Shown here piece after piece: positions 11,997 to 24,068 of a stretch of DNA of 64,000 nt (within the stretch, counting starts at the first letter, position 1; each line of letters begins with the position of its first letter). Source of the DNA: Phoronis australis (lineage: Eukaryota; Phoronida; Phoronidae); assembly GCA_002633005.1 (NCBI GenBank), contig NMRA01000128.1, forward strand, positions 667,482 through 731,481, in the 5' to 3' direction. Made by a program: the position numbers and the translations under genes. The notes under the pieces were generated by a model that was not told where the DNA came from, ran no database searches, and was given only the letters and a program-made list of their open reading frames with translations.

Positions 11997-13769
11997 TCAG
12001 CTTGAGGATTTGTGGTTGAAAAGAAAGTTATGGGTGTTTTCCAATTGACGATAGTACAGCTGGTAGAGTAAAAATGTGACTACGGCAAAAACAGACACGA
12101 GCACAGAAATCTTTAACCAAGACAATTGAGAGGAGGGTCGTCCTTCTGCCTTCTTCGACGGTTGGTCTTTCTTTTTGTCGCTAGATGTCGTAGGGAATCT
12201 AGTGGCAACACTTGTGAAGGACTTGGACGACCTCGTTACACTGCAATAGAAACTCACATTATTAGCTCTACACTCTAATGAAGGGCACTTGAATATTTGC
12301 TCACGACATTTTTGTCCATATCTATTATTGTAAAAGGTAAATCATCCTACCGTTTAGTAACGCTGGTTTCTTTTTTCTGTTCGACTTTTTCTGGGCTTGT
12401 CGTCTTCACAGACTGTTCAAGAATATCTCCTGACGTCTGCTTTGTTAATTTGACGGCACTGTCCTTTTCCCGCTTTTCATCCGGGATATTCTCTGGTAAT
12501 AAAGAAATGAACGTAAGCACACTTGTATGAAAGTCGGAGGCTAGTATTAAACAACTCTCTGGCTTATGAGCTTGCACAAGTGTTATGAGCTTGCATAAGC
12601 GGCATTTTATTGTTTTCTCTGATAATGGCTCAGCCGGCTACAGAATATACAGGCGCTTAAATTGAAATCTGTCATACACTACAGTATAACTGCTCTTCTC
12701 ATAACACACGTTGGACAGTGGCCACACCCATATGACAGATGTCGTAGGTACGACTCGCATCAAACGGATGAAATAATTCCGGGTTCTATTCGTTATTTGG
12801 AAATGAAGGCTGTTGTCCTGGACCCCCAAATACAAACAACCGAGTTGATTGTAAATACATCACGATAACTAAAACCGTTATTTATGAATTATGAAACAGG
12901 TCACTTTACTTGTTTTGTTTCATAGTTATCTTTTGTATTATAGCTAGAAAATTTCTAATAGGTGTTCGTCTCTTCATACCTTCATCACTGAACTGGTCTT
13001 CTGCAACTCCATCACTTGTCTGCAAGGCATAATTGACAGGTTCGAGATTTTGTTGATCGGAAACATTGTCGACTGGGTCATGTAAGTTGTGCTCACCATA
13101 TCTTCTAGTTTTACCTAAATGCACGATTTGTTTTAATTAACTTAATTACTTCTGAGAAGTTTTAGCTTTTTGCTTTCTTGAAAAATCACACAACATCAAT
13201 TCTCCAAGGCTGACTAATTACTGACTACCTTTTATAAACTAGAGCAGGAATAATGAAGAAAGTTTGAAAACGTTTTACAATATTTAGAGAAACTAATACA
13301 AGAGATGCTATTCACTCTATTGCCTATGTTCGACATTGTATATATGAAGCAACTATTCCAAGCTAAATAGCAGCCATATTTGATATCAACACGGTGTTAA
13401 ATTCTGAAAATTAGCCAAAGCTCAGGAATTCATCTTTGGAAATTTCTGGATCGCAAGCCGTCTTAATATTATTAGTTCTTAACAAAATATTACTACCAGG
13501 TTTCCATCATTTATAGACTATATTTTGGCAATGTTTATTGTTTCTAATCCTAAAAGTTTGTCTACTACTGTTTCATCGACTCTGTATTTCTCAAACTTAT
13601 CGCTTAACTCACCGTCATTCGCTGCTTCGACTGTAAAGTCTTCCAGGCATTCGGTATGCTTCGCCTCGTCATTCACGACCGATGTTATTTCCGAGTTTCC
13701 GTTAACAACCGTAGTTTTCGTTATGGCGTTACGGTTTACGTCAACTTTACTTCGTCGGCTTGATTTTTT
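11997..13769 (-). CDS. LAP2-like C-terminal cassette, copy 2 (exons 2-5 intact, no exon 1)
   Basis: Four exons with the same lengths and phases as the cassette at 17392-19092: exon 2 13613-13769, exon 3 12980-13114, exon 4 12351-12492, and exon 5 11997-12240 ending in TGA. Acceptors are TTTCAG, TTTAG, ACCAG and TGCAG; donors include GTGAGT and GTATGA. Exon 5 encodes the single membrane segment WLKISVLVSVFAVVTFLLYQ with a short tail after it. No LEM-like first exon lies between this cassette and 17050. It could be an alternative set of 3' exons reached from exon 1 at 22770-22988, whose phase-0 donor fits. It could also be the other allele of the adjacent cassette, misplaced in tandem by the assembly. 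I favour the second explanation, because the right flanks are nearly identical and meet at a single N. Confidence 0.65.
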
Positions 13770-15584
13770 CTGAAAGAAAATGTCCATTTAAGTGATAAGT
13801 ATCAGACAAAAACGGAAACATAAATTTTCGAGACGATGTTCCGTCAACTCAATTCCAACTGGAGGTGATACCATTCCCTCCATTGTTCACCGGATTTTGT
13901 TGCACTACGTTGCCTTTATACGCGTGTAACGTGTTCAGGTCTAAAAAGTAATTATTTCTCATGAAACTTTATTGAAAGACCCCTCTCGGAGTTTACCCCA
14001 AACCGCAAAATCCACGTGCCCGGCCTAAGGGATGTGTGCGAAACTGGCAGGGGGAGGGGGTGAGTGGTGACGATAGGGAGGGATCTGAAATTCGTAGCCA
14101 ATTAGTAGGGCATAGTTTGGCAAAGTAGAATTACTTAATGCCCCAATAATACTTACCTTACTAAGGGCCTGGTAGTGATAACAGTAATTCTCACGCCAAT
14201 CACGTCATATAGCCTACAACCAGGGACAGGACTTTCCTCTAATTCATTTGTAAACTTACTTTTGGACAGCGAATGGGAGACGCCAAAATGAGGACAAACA
14301 ATCTAATGCGGAAAATACACACTGGAAGTGAGTTGTTGTTAATACCGAAATGTCTTGATGAAATATTGGCTTATCCTTGATACCTGAGGCATTGGCTGTT
14401 GGCGTCCAGGGGTATGTGACACAAACAACAGATTGAGCTAAACGCCCAAAATAGTGGTGCTACACAATAAAATTAAATAAAATAGAATTGACATCAAACC
14501 TGAAAGAGAGTTGAAAGCAATGGCTAAAACTTCTATATCACATTTTTTTGTTTTTGTGACCCGTGTACTCTGGTTATGTAGTCAACCAGTTTTATTACGG
14601 GGATTTCGCTTTTTCTATGTAAGAATACGGTATATCTTTTCCAGTTTTTCACACTTTTCAAACTAAATGTGTAACATTTTACCAGTGCGTTTATACTTAA
14701 GCATAAGACATACTTAAATTTAAGAAGATTTTGAACAGCTGGCGTTAAGAAATGTGGCGGTATGCAGCTGGGACCTACGCATTGTCATGTCATGTTTAGG
14801 AAAGCTTGCAATATCTGAGCGACAATCCAAATGTTATGAAAACAAAGTAGTTAGGATCCGTTGTTATTAACGGCGTACACTGGTCCGTGGTACGGTTTTA
14901 AAATTTCCTGAGGCTGATTGTTTTAATTGTGTTCTTTGCGGGGTTGCGACTGCAGGTGCGAACCCAAAACTAGTTTACACTGGAGTAAATTTCCCAAGGA
15001 CGTGATCAGAGGCAACACATATCAGGATAAATAGACTAAACTATATAAAATGAAGAATATAGTACAATGATTAAACGACGTAGAAAGCGGGGAGTTGTGG
15101 GACACAAGCCCTGTCATTCGTTCTTGAGAGTGCCGCAATCATAGATATCACATAATATTAATATGCCTATGGTCGCAATCGTCGTTGTGCAATGCACACG
15201 GGAATCCGGAAGTCGCAGATCACGTTTAGATTACATAGTAACCTAATGCGTGCATTTCACTTGTTCATACGCGAAAGTGTAATGCAGTCGTGAATGTGGA
15301 AGTCGCCGACAGAGCAAGCTCATTTGTCACAATAGTAGATTTCATAGCAAGGTGTTACTTTGAGAATGTGTGCATTGTATTCGTTCAAACAAGTGTAATG
15401 CAGTCTTCGCTGTACAATGCACGCGTGAATCCGTAAGTCGCTGATTGAACACGCTTGGAATGGCTAATTTCTGGGCAATCCAATGTTTTCTTCTGAGAAT
15501 CCATGCAATACACTCATTCACATGAGTGCTTCCTTTGAAGCACCAAAGGGTTCTTAAACGAGTACATTTCTACGCGTTGAAATG
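13770..15584. other. Non-coding part of duplication copy 2
   Basis: Matches 5079-6934 and 19093-20924. No exon-like feature was recognised, and in particular no second copy of the LEM-like exon. Confidence 0.5.
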
Positions 15585-15765
15585 TGCTTTATCTACGGGT
15601 ACTTTTGCTTAATCTAAGTGCACTTTTGCCTACTTTACGCGTACTTTTACTGAATTTACACCAGCTTTGGCTTAATCTACACGTATTATTAATTAGGCGT
15701 ATTAATCTACGTGTACGTTTGACTAAAAATCTACGCGTGCTTTTGATGAAGTTACACGTCCTTTT
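15585..15765. repeat. ACGCGTAC minisatellite, copy 2
   Basis: Shorter version of the array at 6935-7235, with the same TAATCTACG..TACTTTTG words. Confidence 0.65.
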
Positions 15766-16048
15766 GTGATTTTATTAGAAATAGACAATTCTTACTGTTG
15801 TCTGACTTTCGAACACTCGCTGAAATCAAGGCTGTTGATTAAATGCATTTGAATCATTTCTGTGAGTGGTGTTCAGATTAGCCAGGCCGGCAGAGTGTTT
15901 ATCTGCGCGCGACAGTGCAATGTTCGATTCCGCGCTGAGGCTGGTATCAGAAGCTTTTTCTCCACGAGATTGTATTTTTAATATAACATGTGAAAACTTA
16001 CAGGATTCTATAGGATTTCTACATTGTCATAGGATTCCTATAGGATAT

Positions 16049-17050
16049 TTTCTCATCCCACTTTTAATCTCGTCTGTGCCTTAAATTAATCCGATCTCAA
16101 GTTACTGCAATTCGTATATCTATTTTAGTAACACGTAGTTGTGCAGTAGATGACCATGAACAGTATAATCATCCAGGTGAATAACTAATCATGAAAAATT
16201 ATAAATCTCAATCTTCTGGAACTTAGTTGACATTAAGTTCCAGAAGTTGTGATTTACATTTTTTCGTATCTGCGTATTTATACAGTTTGTGGTTATCGTT
16301 TGAGTAGGACTTTTTTATTTCAAAATTTTAGTAATAGTTAGTTTGGGTTCGATATATTTCTAACTATTATCTTTAGCATTAGTTTTATATGATTATGTGT
16401 CTTATACTGTATTTTGTAAACAGTGTGTCTGCAATAAAGTTTGTCATTCATATCAAGAACCAATAATCTTTAATTTGTATCAAAATGACCGTGAAAAAGC
16501 TATCCAAATCTATATGATACTAGAAAATTGAAAACGCATCTCATCTCACCTCAGCGGGGATGTTCTCAATACCTACTCTGACAACACCCGTAGGCCTACA
16601 CACGTGTCCTCGATGACGAATGGGGTAGTTCGAGGCAATACTCACTCAATATAAACACAGTCATGTAAGTCAGTTATGCAATGCGTGCTTAGCCACGCTA
16701 ATATCTACGCCGAGTAGCCTAACTGCGCCATCTTTGACTGCGCACAGGACTCCGGCAGCGATCCCGTCCTCGTTGACGGAGAGGGAGGTCAGATTCCATC
16801 TCATTTTCAAAGAAAGTAATACAACCGGCCCTTTTAGGACAAGTGTTACGTTGTAAATACACTTTAGTGACCAACATTTTGCAAAAATCCTTTCATAAGC
16901 ACTGCTCAGACAAATTTAAATCTTTCAATCTCTAAATCCTGCATGTTTTCGATTTGCTGGCAGTAATTGTATCACTTCTTGTACCAGTCACTCTTAATAT
17001 CTAAGGAAATTTTATTGGTTTTAAGTTGAATAACGTCTTTCATCCCTTTC
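16049..17050. repeat. Flank shared with 21400-22380, nearly identical
   Basis: About 1 kb that recurs almost base for base after duplication copy 3. It contains a hairpin at 16213-16246 (arms CTTCTGGAACTTA and TAAGTTCCAGAAG). It also has a G/C-richer patch near 16690-16815 with the word AAGATGGCGCAG on the minus strand. No gene is called. Confidence 0.8.
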
Positions 17051-17051
17051 N
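17051..17051. other. Single-N assembly join
   Basis: The sequence left of this base corresponds to 22382-22385 and the sequence right of it to about 11650. Two long overlapping copies therefore abut here. Confidence 0.75.
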
Positions 17052-17391
17052 TCATGTATAGACATTGCTACTTTTATCTAAATAAACCCAGACTCGTGAG
17101 AAACAGCATTTTAGATATTTCATAACCTGAGAATCTTTTGTTTCTCAATGCCAAGATTCCTGAATACAAGTCTGAGTTCATTTCTTCGCAACCTTTTGAA
17201 CAGGGTGGAGTATCGGTGGGTATGGTTTGTTTTTATGTCCATTTTATCTACCCAAATGAGTTAATTAAAATACCCGTTTCCAACGGTATTACTGGCACAC
17301 CTAAACATGACTGACCCTTCAGATATTTGAAATTGGATATAGATGATAAACATTAAACAGTTATAGGTCTCCCTTGATTGTAAGCCCAACT

Positions 17392-20300
17392 TCAGCTTGA
17401 GGATTTGTGGTTGAAAAGAAAGTTATGGGTGTTTTCCAATTGACGATAGTACAGCTGGTGGAGTAAAAATGTGACTACGGCAAAAACAGACATGAGCACA
17501 GAAATCTTTAACCAAGACACTTGAGAGAAGGGTCGTCCTTCTGCCTTCTTCGGCGATTGGTCTTTCTTTTTGTCGCTAGATGTCGTAGGGAATCCAGTCG
17601 CAACACTTGTGAAGGACTTGGACGACCTCGTTACACTGCAATAGAAACTCACATTATTAGCTCTACACTCTAATGAAGGGCACTTGAAAATTTGCTCATG
17701 ACATTTTTGTCCATATCTATTATTGTAAAAGGTAAATCATCTTACCGTTTAGTAACGCTGGTTTCTTTTTTCTGATCGACTTTTTCTGGGCTTGTCATCT
17801 TCACAGATTGTTCAAGAATATCTCTTGACGTCTGCTTTGTTAATTTGACGGCACTGTCCTTTTCCCGCTTTTCATCCGGGATATTCTCTGGTAATACAGA
17901 AATGAACGTAAGCACACTTGTATGAAAGTCGGAGGCTTATGAGCTTGCACAAGACATTGTTATGAGCTTGCATGAGCGGCATTTTATTGTTTTCTCTGAT
18001 AATGGCTCAGACGTCTACAGAATATACAGGCGATGAAAATGAAATCTGTCATACACAACAGTATAACTGCTCTTCTCATAACACAATTTGGAGTGGACAG
18101 TGGCTACACTCATATGACTGATGAAAGACAATAATTCCGGGTTCTATTCGTTATTTGGAAATGAAGGCTGTTGTCCTGGACCCCCAAACTAAAACAGTTA
18201 TTTATGAATTATGAAACAGGTCACTTTACTTGTTTTGTTTCATAGTTATCCTTTGTATTATAGCTAGATAAAAATTTCTAATATGTGTTCGCCTCTTCAT
18301 ACCTTCATCACTGAACTCGTCTTCTGCAACTCCATCACTTGTCTGCAAGGCGTAATTGACAGGTTCGAGATTTTGTTGATCGGAAACATTGTCGACTGGG
18401 TCATGTAACTTGTGCTCACCATATCTTCTAGTTTTACCTGAAATGAACGATTTGTTTTAATTAACTTAATTACTTCTGGGAAGTTTTAGCTTTTTGCTTT
18501 CTTGAAAAATCACACAACGTCAATTCTCCAAGGCTGACTAATTACTGACTACCTTTTATGAACTAGAGCAGGAATAATGAAGAAAGTTTGAAAACGTTTT
18601 ACAATATTTGGAGAAACTAATACAACAGATGCTATTCATTCTATTGCCTATGTTCGACATTGTATATATGAAGCAACTATTCCAAGCTAAATAGCAGCCA
18701 TATTGGATATCAACATGGTGTTAAATTCTGAAAATTAGCAAAAGCTCAGGAATTCATCTTTGGAAATTTCTGGATCGCAAGCCGTCGGCATATTATTAGT
18801 TCTTTACAAAATATTACTACCAAGTTTCCATCATTTATAGACTAGATTTTGACAATGTTTATTGTGTCTAATCCTAAAAGTTTGTCTGCTACTGTTTCAT
18901 CAACGCTTATTTCTCAAACTTATCGCTTAACTCACCGTCATTCGCTGCTTCGACTGTAATGTCTTCCAGGCCTTCGGTATGCTTCGCCTCGTCATTCACG
19001 ACCGACGTTATTTCCGAGTTTCCGTTAACAACCGTAGTTTTCGCTATGGCGTTACGGTTTACGTCAACTTTACTTCGTCGGCTTGATTTTTTCTGAAACA
19101 AAATGTCCATTTAAGTGATAGGTATCAGACAAAAACGAAAACATAAATTTTCGAGACGATGTTCCGTCAACTCAATTCCAACTGGAGGTGATGTCATTCC
19201 CTCCATTATTCACCGGATTTTGTTGCACTACGTTGCCTTTATACGCGTGTAACGTGTTCAGGTCTAAAAAGTAATTATTTCTCATGAAACTTTATTGAAA
19301 GACCCCCTCTCGGAGTTTACCCCAAACAGCAAAATCCACGGGCCCGGCCTAAGGGATGTGTGCGAAGCTGGCAGGGGGGAGGGGGTGAGTGGTGACAATA
19401 GGGAGGAATCTGAAATTCGTAGCCAATTAGTAGGGCATGGTTTGGCAAAGTAGAATTACTTAATGCCCCAATAATACTTACCTTACTAAGGGCCTGGTAG
19501 TGATAACAATAATTCTCACGCCAATCACGTCATATACAACCGGGGACAGGGCTTTCTTCTAATTCATTTGTATACTTACTTTTGGACAGCGAATGGGAGA
19601 CGTCAAAATGAGGACAAACAACCTAATGCGGAAATACACACTGGAAGTGAGTTGTTGTTAATACCGAAATGTCTTGATGAAATATTGGCTTATCCTCGAT
19701 ACCCGAGGCATTGGCTGTTGGCGTTCAGGGGTATGTGACACAAACAACAGATTGAGCTAAACGCCCAAAATGGTAGTGGTGCTACACAATAAAAATTAAA
19801 TAACATAGAAATGACATCAAACCTGACAGAGAGTTGAAAGAAATGACTAAAACTTGTACATCACAATTTTTTTTTTGTTTTTGTTACCCGTGTACTCTGC
19901 TTATGTAGTCAACCAGTTTTATTACGGGGATTTCGCATTTTTATGTAAGAATACGGTATATCTTTTCCACACTTTTCAAACTAAATGTGTAACATTTTAC
20001 CAGTGCGTTTATACTTAAGCATAAGACATATTTAAATTTAAGAAGATTTTGAACAGCTGGCATTAAGAAATGTGGCGGTATGCAGCTAGGACCTACGCAT
20101 TGTCATGTCATGTTTAGGAAAGCTTGCAATATCTGAGCGACAATCCAAACGTTATGAAAACAAAGTAGCTAGGATCCGCTGTTATTAACGGCGTACACTG
20201 GTCCGTGGTACGGTTTTAAAATTCCCTGAGGCTCATTGTTTCAATTGTGTTCTGGGTGAGGTTGCGACTGCAGGTGCGAACCCAAAACTAGTTTACACTG

Positions 20301-22988
20301 GAGTAAATTTCCCAAGGACGTGATCAGAGGCAACACATATCAGGATAAATAGATTAAAATGTATAAAATGAAGAATATAGTACAATGATTAAACGATGTA
20401 GAAAGCGGGGGGTTGTGTGACACAAGCCCTGTCATTCGTTCTTGAGAGTGTCGCAATCATAGATATCACATAATATCAATATGCCTATGGTCGCAATCGT
20501 CGTTGTGCAATGCATACGGGAATCCGGAAGTCGCAGATCACGTTCAGATTACATAGTAACCTAATGCGTGCATTTCACTTGTTCATACGCGAAAGTGTAA
20601 TGCAATCGTCGCTGTCCAAAGCACGCGTGAATGTGGAAGTCACCGACAGAGCAAGCTCATTTGTCAAAATAGTAGATTTCATAGCAAGGTGTTACTTTGA
20701 GAATGTGTGCATTGTATTCGTTCAAACAAGTGTAATGCAGTCTTCGCTGTACAATGCACGCGTGAATCCGTAAGTCGCTGATTGAACACGCTTGGAATGG
20801 CTAATTTCTGGGCAATCCGATGTGTTATTCTGAGAATGCATGCATTACACTCGTTCACATGAGTGCTTCCTTTGAAGCACCAACGGGTTCTTAAACGAGT
20901 ACATTTCTACGCGTTGAAATGAGCTTTATCTACGGGAACTTTGCTTAATCTAAGTGCACTTTTGCCTACTTTACGTGTACTTTTACTGAATTTACACCTG
21001 CTTTGGCTTAATCTACACGTATTATTAATTAGGCGTAATTTTGTTTAATCTATGTGTACGTTTGACTAATCTACGCGTGCTTTTGATGAAGTTACACGTC
21101 CTTTTGTGATTTTATTAGAAATAGACAATTCTTACTATTGTTTGACTTTCGAACACTCGCTGAAATCAAGGCTGTTGATTAAATGCATTTGAATCATTTC
21201 TGTGAGTGGTGTTCAGATTAGCCAGGCCGGCAGAGTGTTTGTCTGCGACGCGACAGTGCAATGTTCGATTCCGCGCTCAGGCTGGTATCAGAAGCTTTTT
21301 CTCCCCGAGATTGTATTTTTAATATAACATATGAAAACTTACAGGATTCTATAGGATTTCTACATTGTCATAGGAATCCTATAGGATATTTTCTCATTCC
21401 ACTTTTAATCTCGTATGTGCTTTAAATTAATCCGATCTCAAGTTACTGCAATTCGTATATCTATTTTAGTAACACGTAGTTGTGCAGTAGATGACCATGA
21501 ACAGTATAATCATCCAGGTGAATAACTAATCATGAAAAATTATAAATCTCAATCTTCTGGAACTTAGTTGACATTAAGTTCCAGAAGTTGTGATTTACAT
21601 TTTTTCGTATCTGCGTATTTATACAGTTTGTGGTTATCGTTTGAGTAGGACTTTTTTATTTCAAAATTTTAGTAATAGTTAGTTTGGGTTCGATATATTT
21701 CTAACTATTATCTTTAGCATTAGTTTTATATGATTATGTGTCTTATACTGTATTTTGTAAACAGTGTGTCTGCAATAAAGTTTGTCATTCATATCAAGAA
21801 CCAATAATCTTTAATTTGTATCAAAATGACCGTGAAAAAGCTATCCAAATCTATATGATACTAGAAAATTGAAAACGCATCTCATCTCACCTCAGCGGGG
21901 ATGTTCTCAATACCTACTCTGACAACACCCGTAGGCCTACACACGTGTCCTCGATGACGAATGGGGTAGTTCGAGGCAATACTCACTCAATATAAACACA
22001 GTCATGTAAGTCAGTTATGCAATGCGTGCTTAGCCACGCTAATATCTACGCCGAGTAGCCTAACTGCGCCATCTTTGACTGCGCACAGGACTCCGGCAGC
22101 GATCCCGTCCTCGTTGACGGAGAGGGAGGTCAGATTCCATCTCATTTTCAAAGAAAGTAATACAACCGGCCCTTTTAGGACAAGTGTTACGTTGTAAATA
22201 CACTTTAGTGACCAACATTTTGCAAAAATCCTTTCATAAGCACTGCTCAGACAAATTTAAATCTTTCAATCTCTAAATCCTGCATGTTTTCGATTTGCTG
22301 GCAGTAATTGTATCACTTCTTGAACCAGTCACTCTTAATATCTAAGGAAATTTTATTGGTTTTAAGTTGGATAACGTCTTTCATCTCTTTCCATCACTTG
22401 AGATTTTTCCACCGCTTGGGAATTTACGTTGTCTAAAGAACCAGGTATTCGGTTCTTTCTTCAAACAAATATTACTTTATGGAAAGAAGTTCAGCTTGCT
22501 TGGGCTGAGCGAATTGAAACTGATCCAGACAGATGCCATTCTTCATGGCGCTATATTTTTGCACTATCAGTAGACTGAATGTCAGGGAGATAAGAGATGA
22601 AAAGGCAAAACATGGAGGCCTATACGTTGTCACGCACTTCTTATTCTGCGCACACCGTGCCGGACAGTACCGAATAAACATCCCAGTGCCAGACAGTGTG
22701 CGTTGGAATACGCGTGAACATAACTAATACTGAAAATCTCAAGCTCCAATAGTCATGTGATGTACAAACCTTACGTGGGGAAATCAACGATACATCCACT
22801 TCATCGTCAGAAGAGAAGTTGAAATCGGGCGGCAGACTCGTTGGAGAAACAGACACGTGCTTTGTGAACAAATCAACATAAACTTCCTTTTTCGAATCAC
22901 TCGACGGCAGATCTATATTGTTTTCAACAAGAAGTTCTTTTAAACGAATTTTCGTCAAACTTGTTGGGTCTGTTGCTTTGTCAGACAT
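17392..22988 (-). CDS. TMPO: LAP2/thymopoietin-like inner nuclear membrane protein
   Basis: Five coding exons on the minus strand: 22770-22988, 18936-19092, 18303-18437, 17746-17887 and 17392-17635, 897 nt in all, about 298 residues. All junction phases agree (0, 1, 1, 2). The start is the ATG at 22988; the frame is open further upstream only through non-ATG codons. Residues 1-50 match the LEM-like, DNA-binding domain of vertebrate LAP2: DPTSLTKIRLKELLVENNI, then VYVDLFTKH, followed by PPDFNFSSDDE. The middle is acidic, polar and probably disordered. Residues about 259-281 form one hydrophobic segment (WLKISVLMSVFAVVTFLLHQ) with a short tail after it, as in the LAP2-beta end that anchors it in the inner nuclear membrane. 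I do not see the second, canonical LEM domain that binds BAF. The protein is shorter than vertebrate LAP2-beta. Identity rests on domain order and local similarity. Confidence 0.8.
17746..19092 (-). CDS. TMPO: LAP2-like exons 2-4, linker region
   Basis: Exon 2 (18936-19092) opens KKSSRRSKVDVN, a basic stretch that could act as a nuclear localisation signal, and then becomes acidic. It ends at a strong GTGAGT donor. Exon 3 (18303-18437) starts after TTTCAG, and exon 4 (17746-17887) starts after TTACCAG. The linker is rich in D, E, S, T and K, with no folded domain visible. In vertebrate LAP2-beta the corresponding region binds lamin B; whether it does so here cannot be told from the sequence. 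Confidence 0.75.
19093..22769. other. Long intron 1 of the LAP2-like gene
   Basis: Contains duplication copy 3 beyond the cassette, the third ACGCGTAC minisatellite (20925-21105), the shared flank (21400-22380) with its hairpin at 21554-21587, and unique sequence from 22385. I looked for an exon with a LEM-domain signature and saw none, but exons under about 60 codons could be missed by eye. Confidence 0.55.
20925..21105. repeat. ACGCGTAC minisatellite, copy 3
   Basis: Third occurrence of the array seen at 6935-7235 and 15585-15765. Confidence 0.65.
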
Positions 22989-23738
22989 GTTTTCGTCATA
23001 CAGCTGTTCGCGCACCTTTACGTTCAAGCACAGCTGGCGAGAGGACGTCTTTTGACCCAGTTTATTTTAGAAGCAAGTGCTCTCCGTAATGATGCGAGAG
23101 TGGCAGCATGTCGCACCCTGGCGGCCTCGGGCGATCTTGGCCTGGGTTTGATGAAACAAACGGTCGCCACTTAATGCAAACCATGCAGTGCCCAATACGC
23201 AGTTCATATACTGCCTAAATCGCAAGCGTTTTCGCTAGCAGCAAAAACGCCTGAAATGTGAACGGTTACACAGATCACTTTTGCTCCGGCGCTTTGCTGG
23301 AGATTTAAGTTACCCCAAACGAAGATGACTATTGACGTTTTTGCGAAACGGCCGCGCAAACCAGACAGCTGAAAGACACACATGTGCAGATCACAGTGGC
23401 CTTAGTTTTACTCCTTCATCCACACTCACTGAACTTTTGGCATCACGATATGGAGATTTAAAAATGTCAGAAGATTACAATTCCCTCCGAAACGAGCCTT
23501 ACTAATTTGCACCAACTCACACGATTTTGCCCATACAAATCCAATATGCAAATTATTAAAAATACTTCTAGTTGAACACACTCTAAATCAGTATATCCTG
23601 CATGAAAATATATTACAAGTTTTAAACAAACAACTACCTCAATACTTTGCTATCACAACCGAAACAGCAGACCAATTAGAAGCTATAGTTGGGTAAATCT
23701 CTTAGGAAAATTTATTCTTATTTAAAGTGAAAGTTTAC
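22989..23738. other. Upstream region of the LAP2-like gene
   Basis: Probable promoter and 5' untranslated region of the minus-strand LAP2-like gene. It is more G/C-rich up to about 23400 than the surroundings, with GGCGGCC and CGGCCGCG words. No TATA box at a convincing distance was found. Confidence 0.4.
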
Positions 23739-23922
23739 TGGCCCGGCCGCAAATCTACTAGGCATGAGCGGCGCACCATAGGGGGCTGGGGGGCTATAAC
23801 CCCAAACTTTTTTGAGTGGTACGCCGCACATGGTCTTATAATTGATGCACCACAGGGGGCTGCCGGGGGCTTTAGCCCCCCCACTTTTTCAGTGCTGCGC
23901 CGCTCATGCTAGGCCCGGGCCA
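23739..23922. mobile_element. G/C-rich MITE with inverted ends
   Basis: The left end TGGCCCGGCC, then CTAGGCATGAGCGGCGCA, is mirrored by the right end, which reads TGGCCCGGGCCTAGCATGAG on the other strand. The 184-bp element also has two internal GGGGGCT-type stretches with matching C-rich strings. It has no coding capacity, and a clear target-site duplication was not established. Confidence 0.65.
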
Positions 23923-23962
23923 CCGTGTATTTCAAATGTTGGTGAATAGATACTTTGATTGT

Positions 23963-24068
23963 TGTAAGTAGTGTTGTGAAGTGGTTCACTAGTGAGTAAA
24001 AATTAGCTACGGCAATCGATTTGATTACAGGCATTTTGGGAAAAGAAACTTTAATTTGATCGCATGTT
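23963..24068. repeat. Dispersed repeat, first copy
   Basis: About 105 bp that recur at 27421-27521 in the same orientation with roughly ten differences. Shared words include GTGGTTCAC and AAAAATTAGCTACGGCAATC. Confidence 0.65.

Larger units (their letters stand above)
10421..16048. repeat. Segmental duplication, copy 2
   Basis: Homologous to 1314-7527 and, from about 11650 on, to 17052-21400. It carries an intact LAP2-like cassette. Its right flank (16049-17050) is almost base-identical to 21400-22380. Confidence 0.8.

Noticed and set aside
22641-23027. Longer version of the LEM-like exon beginning upstream at 23027 and reading through its donor
   Set aside because: The upstream start is a TTG codon. 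The ATG at 22988 matches the LAP2 N-terminus, and a phase-0 donor at 22769 ends the coding part.
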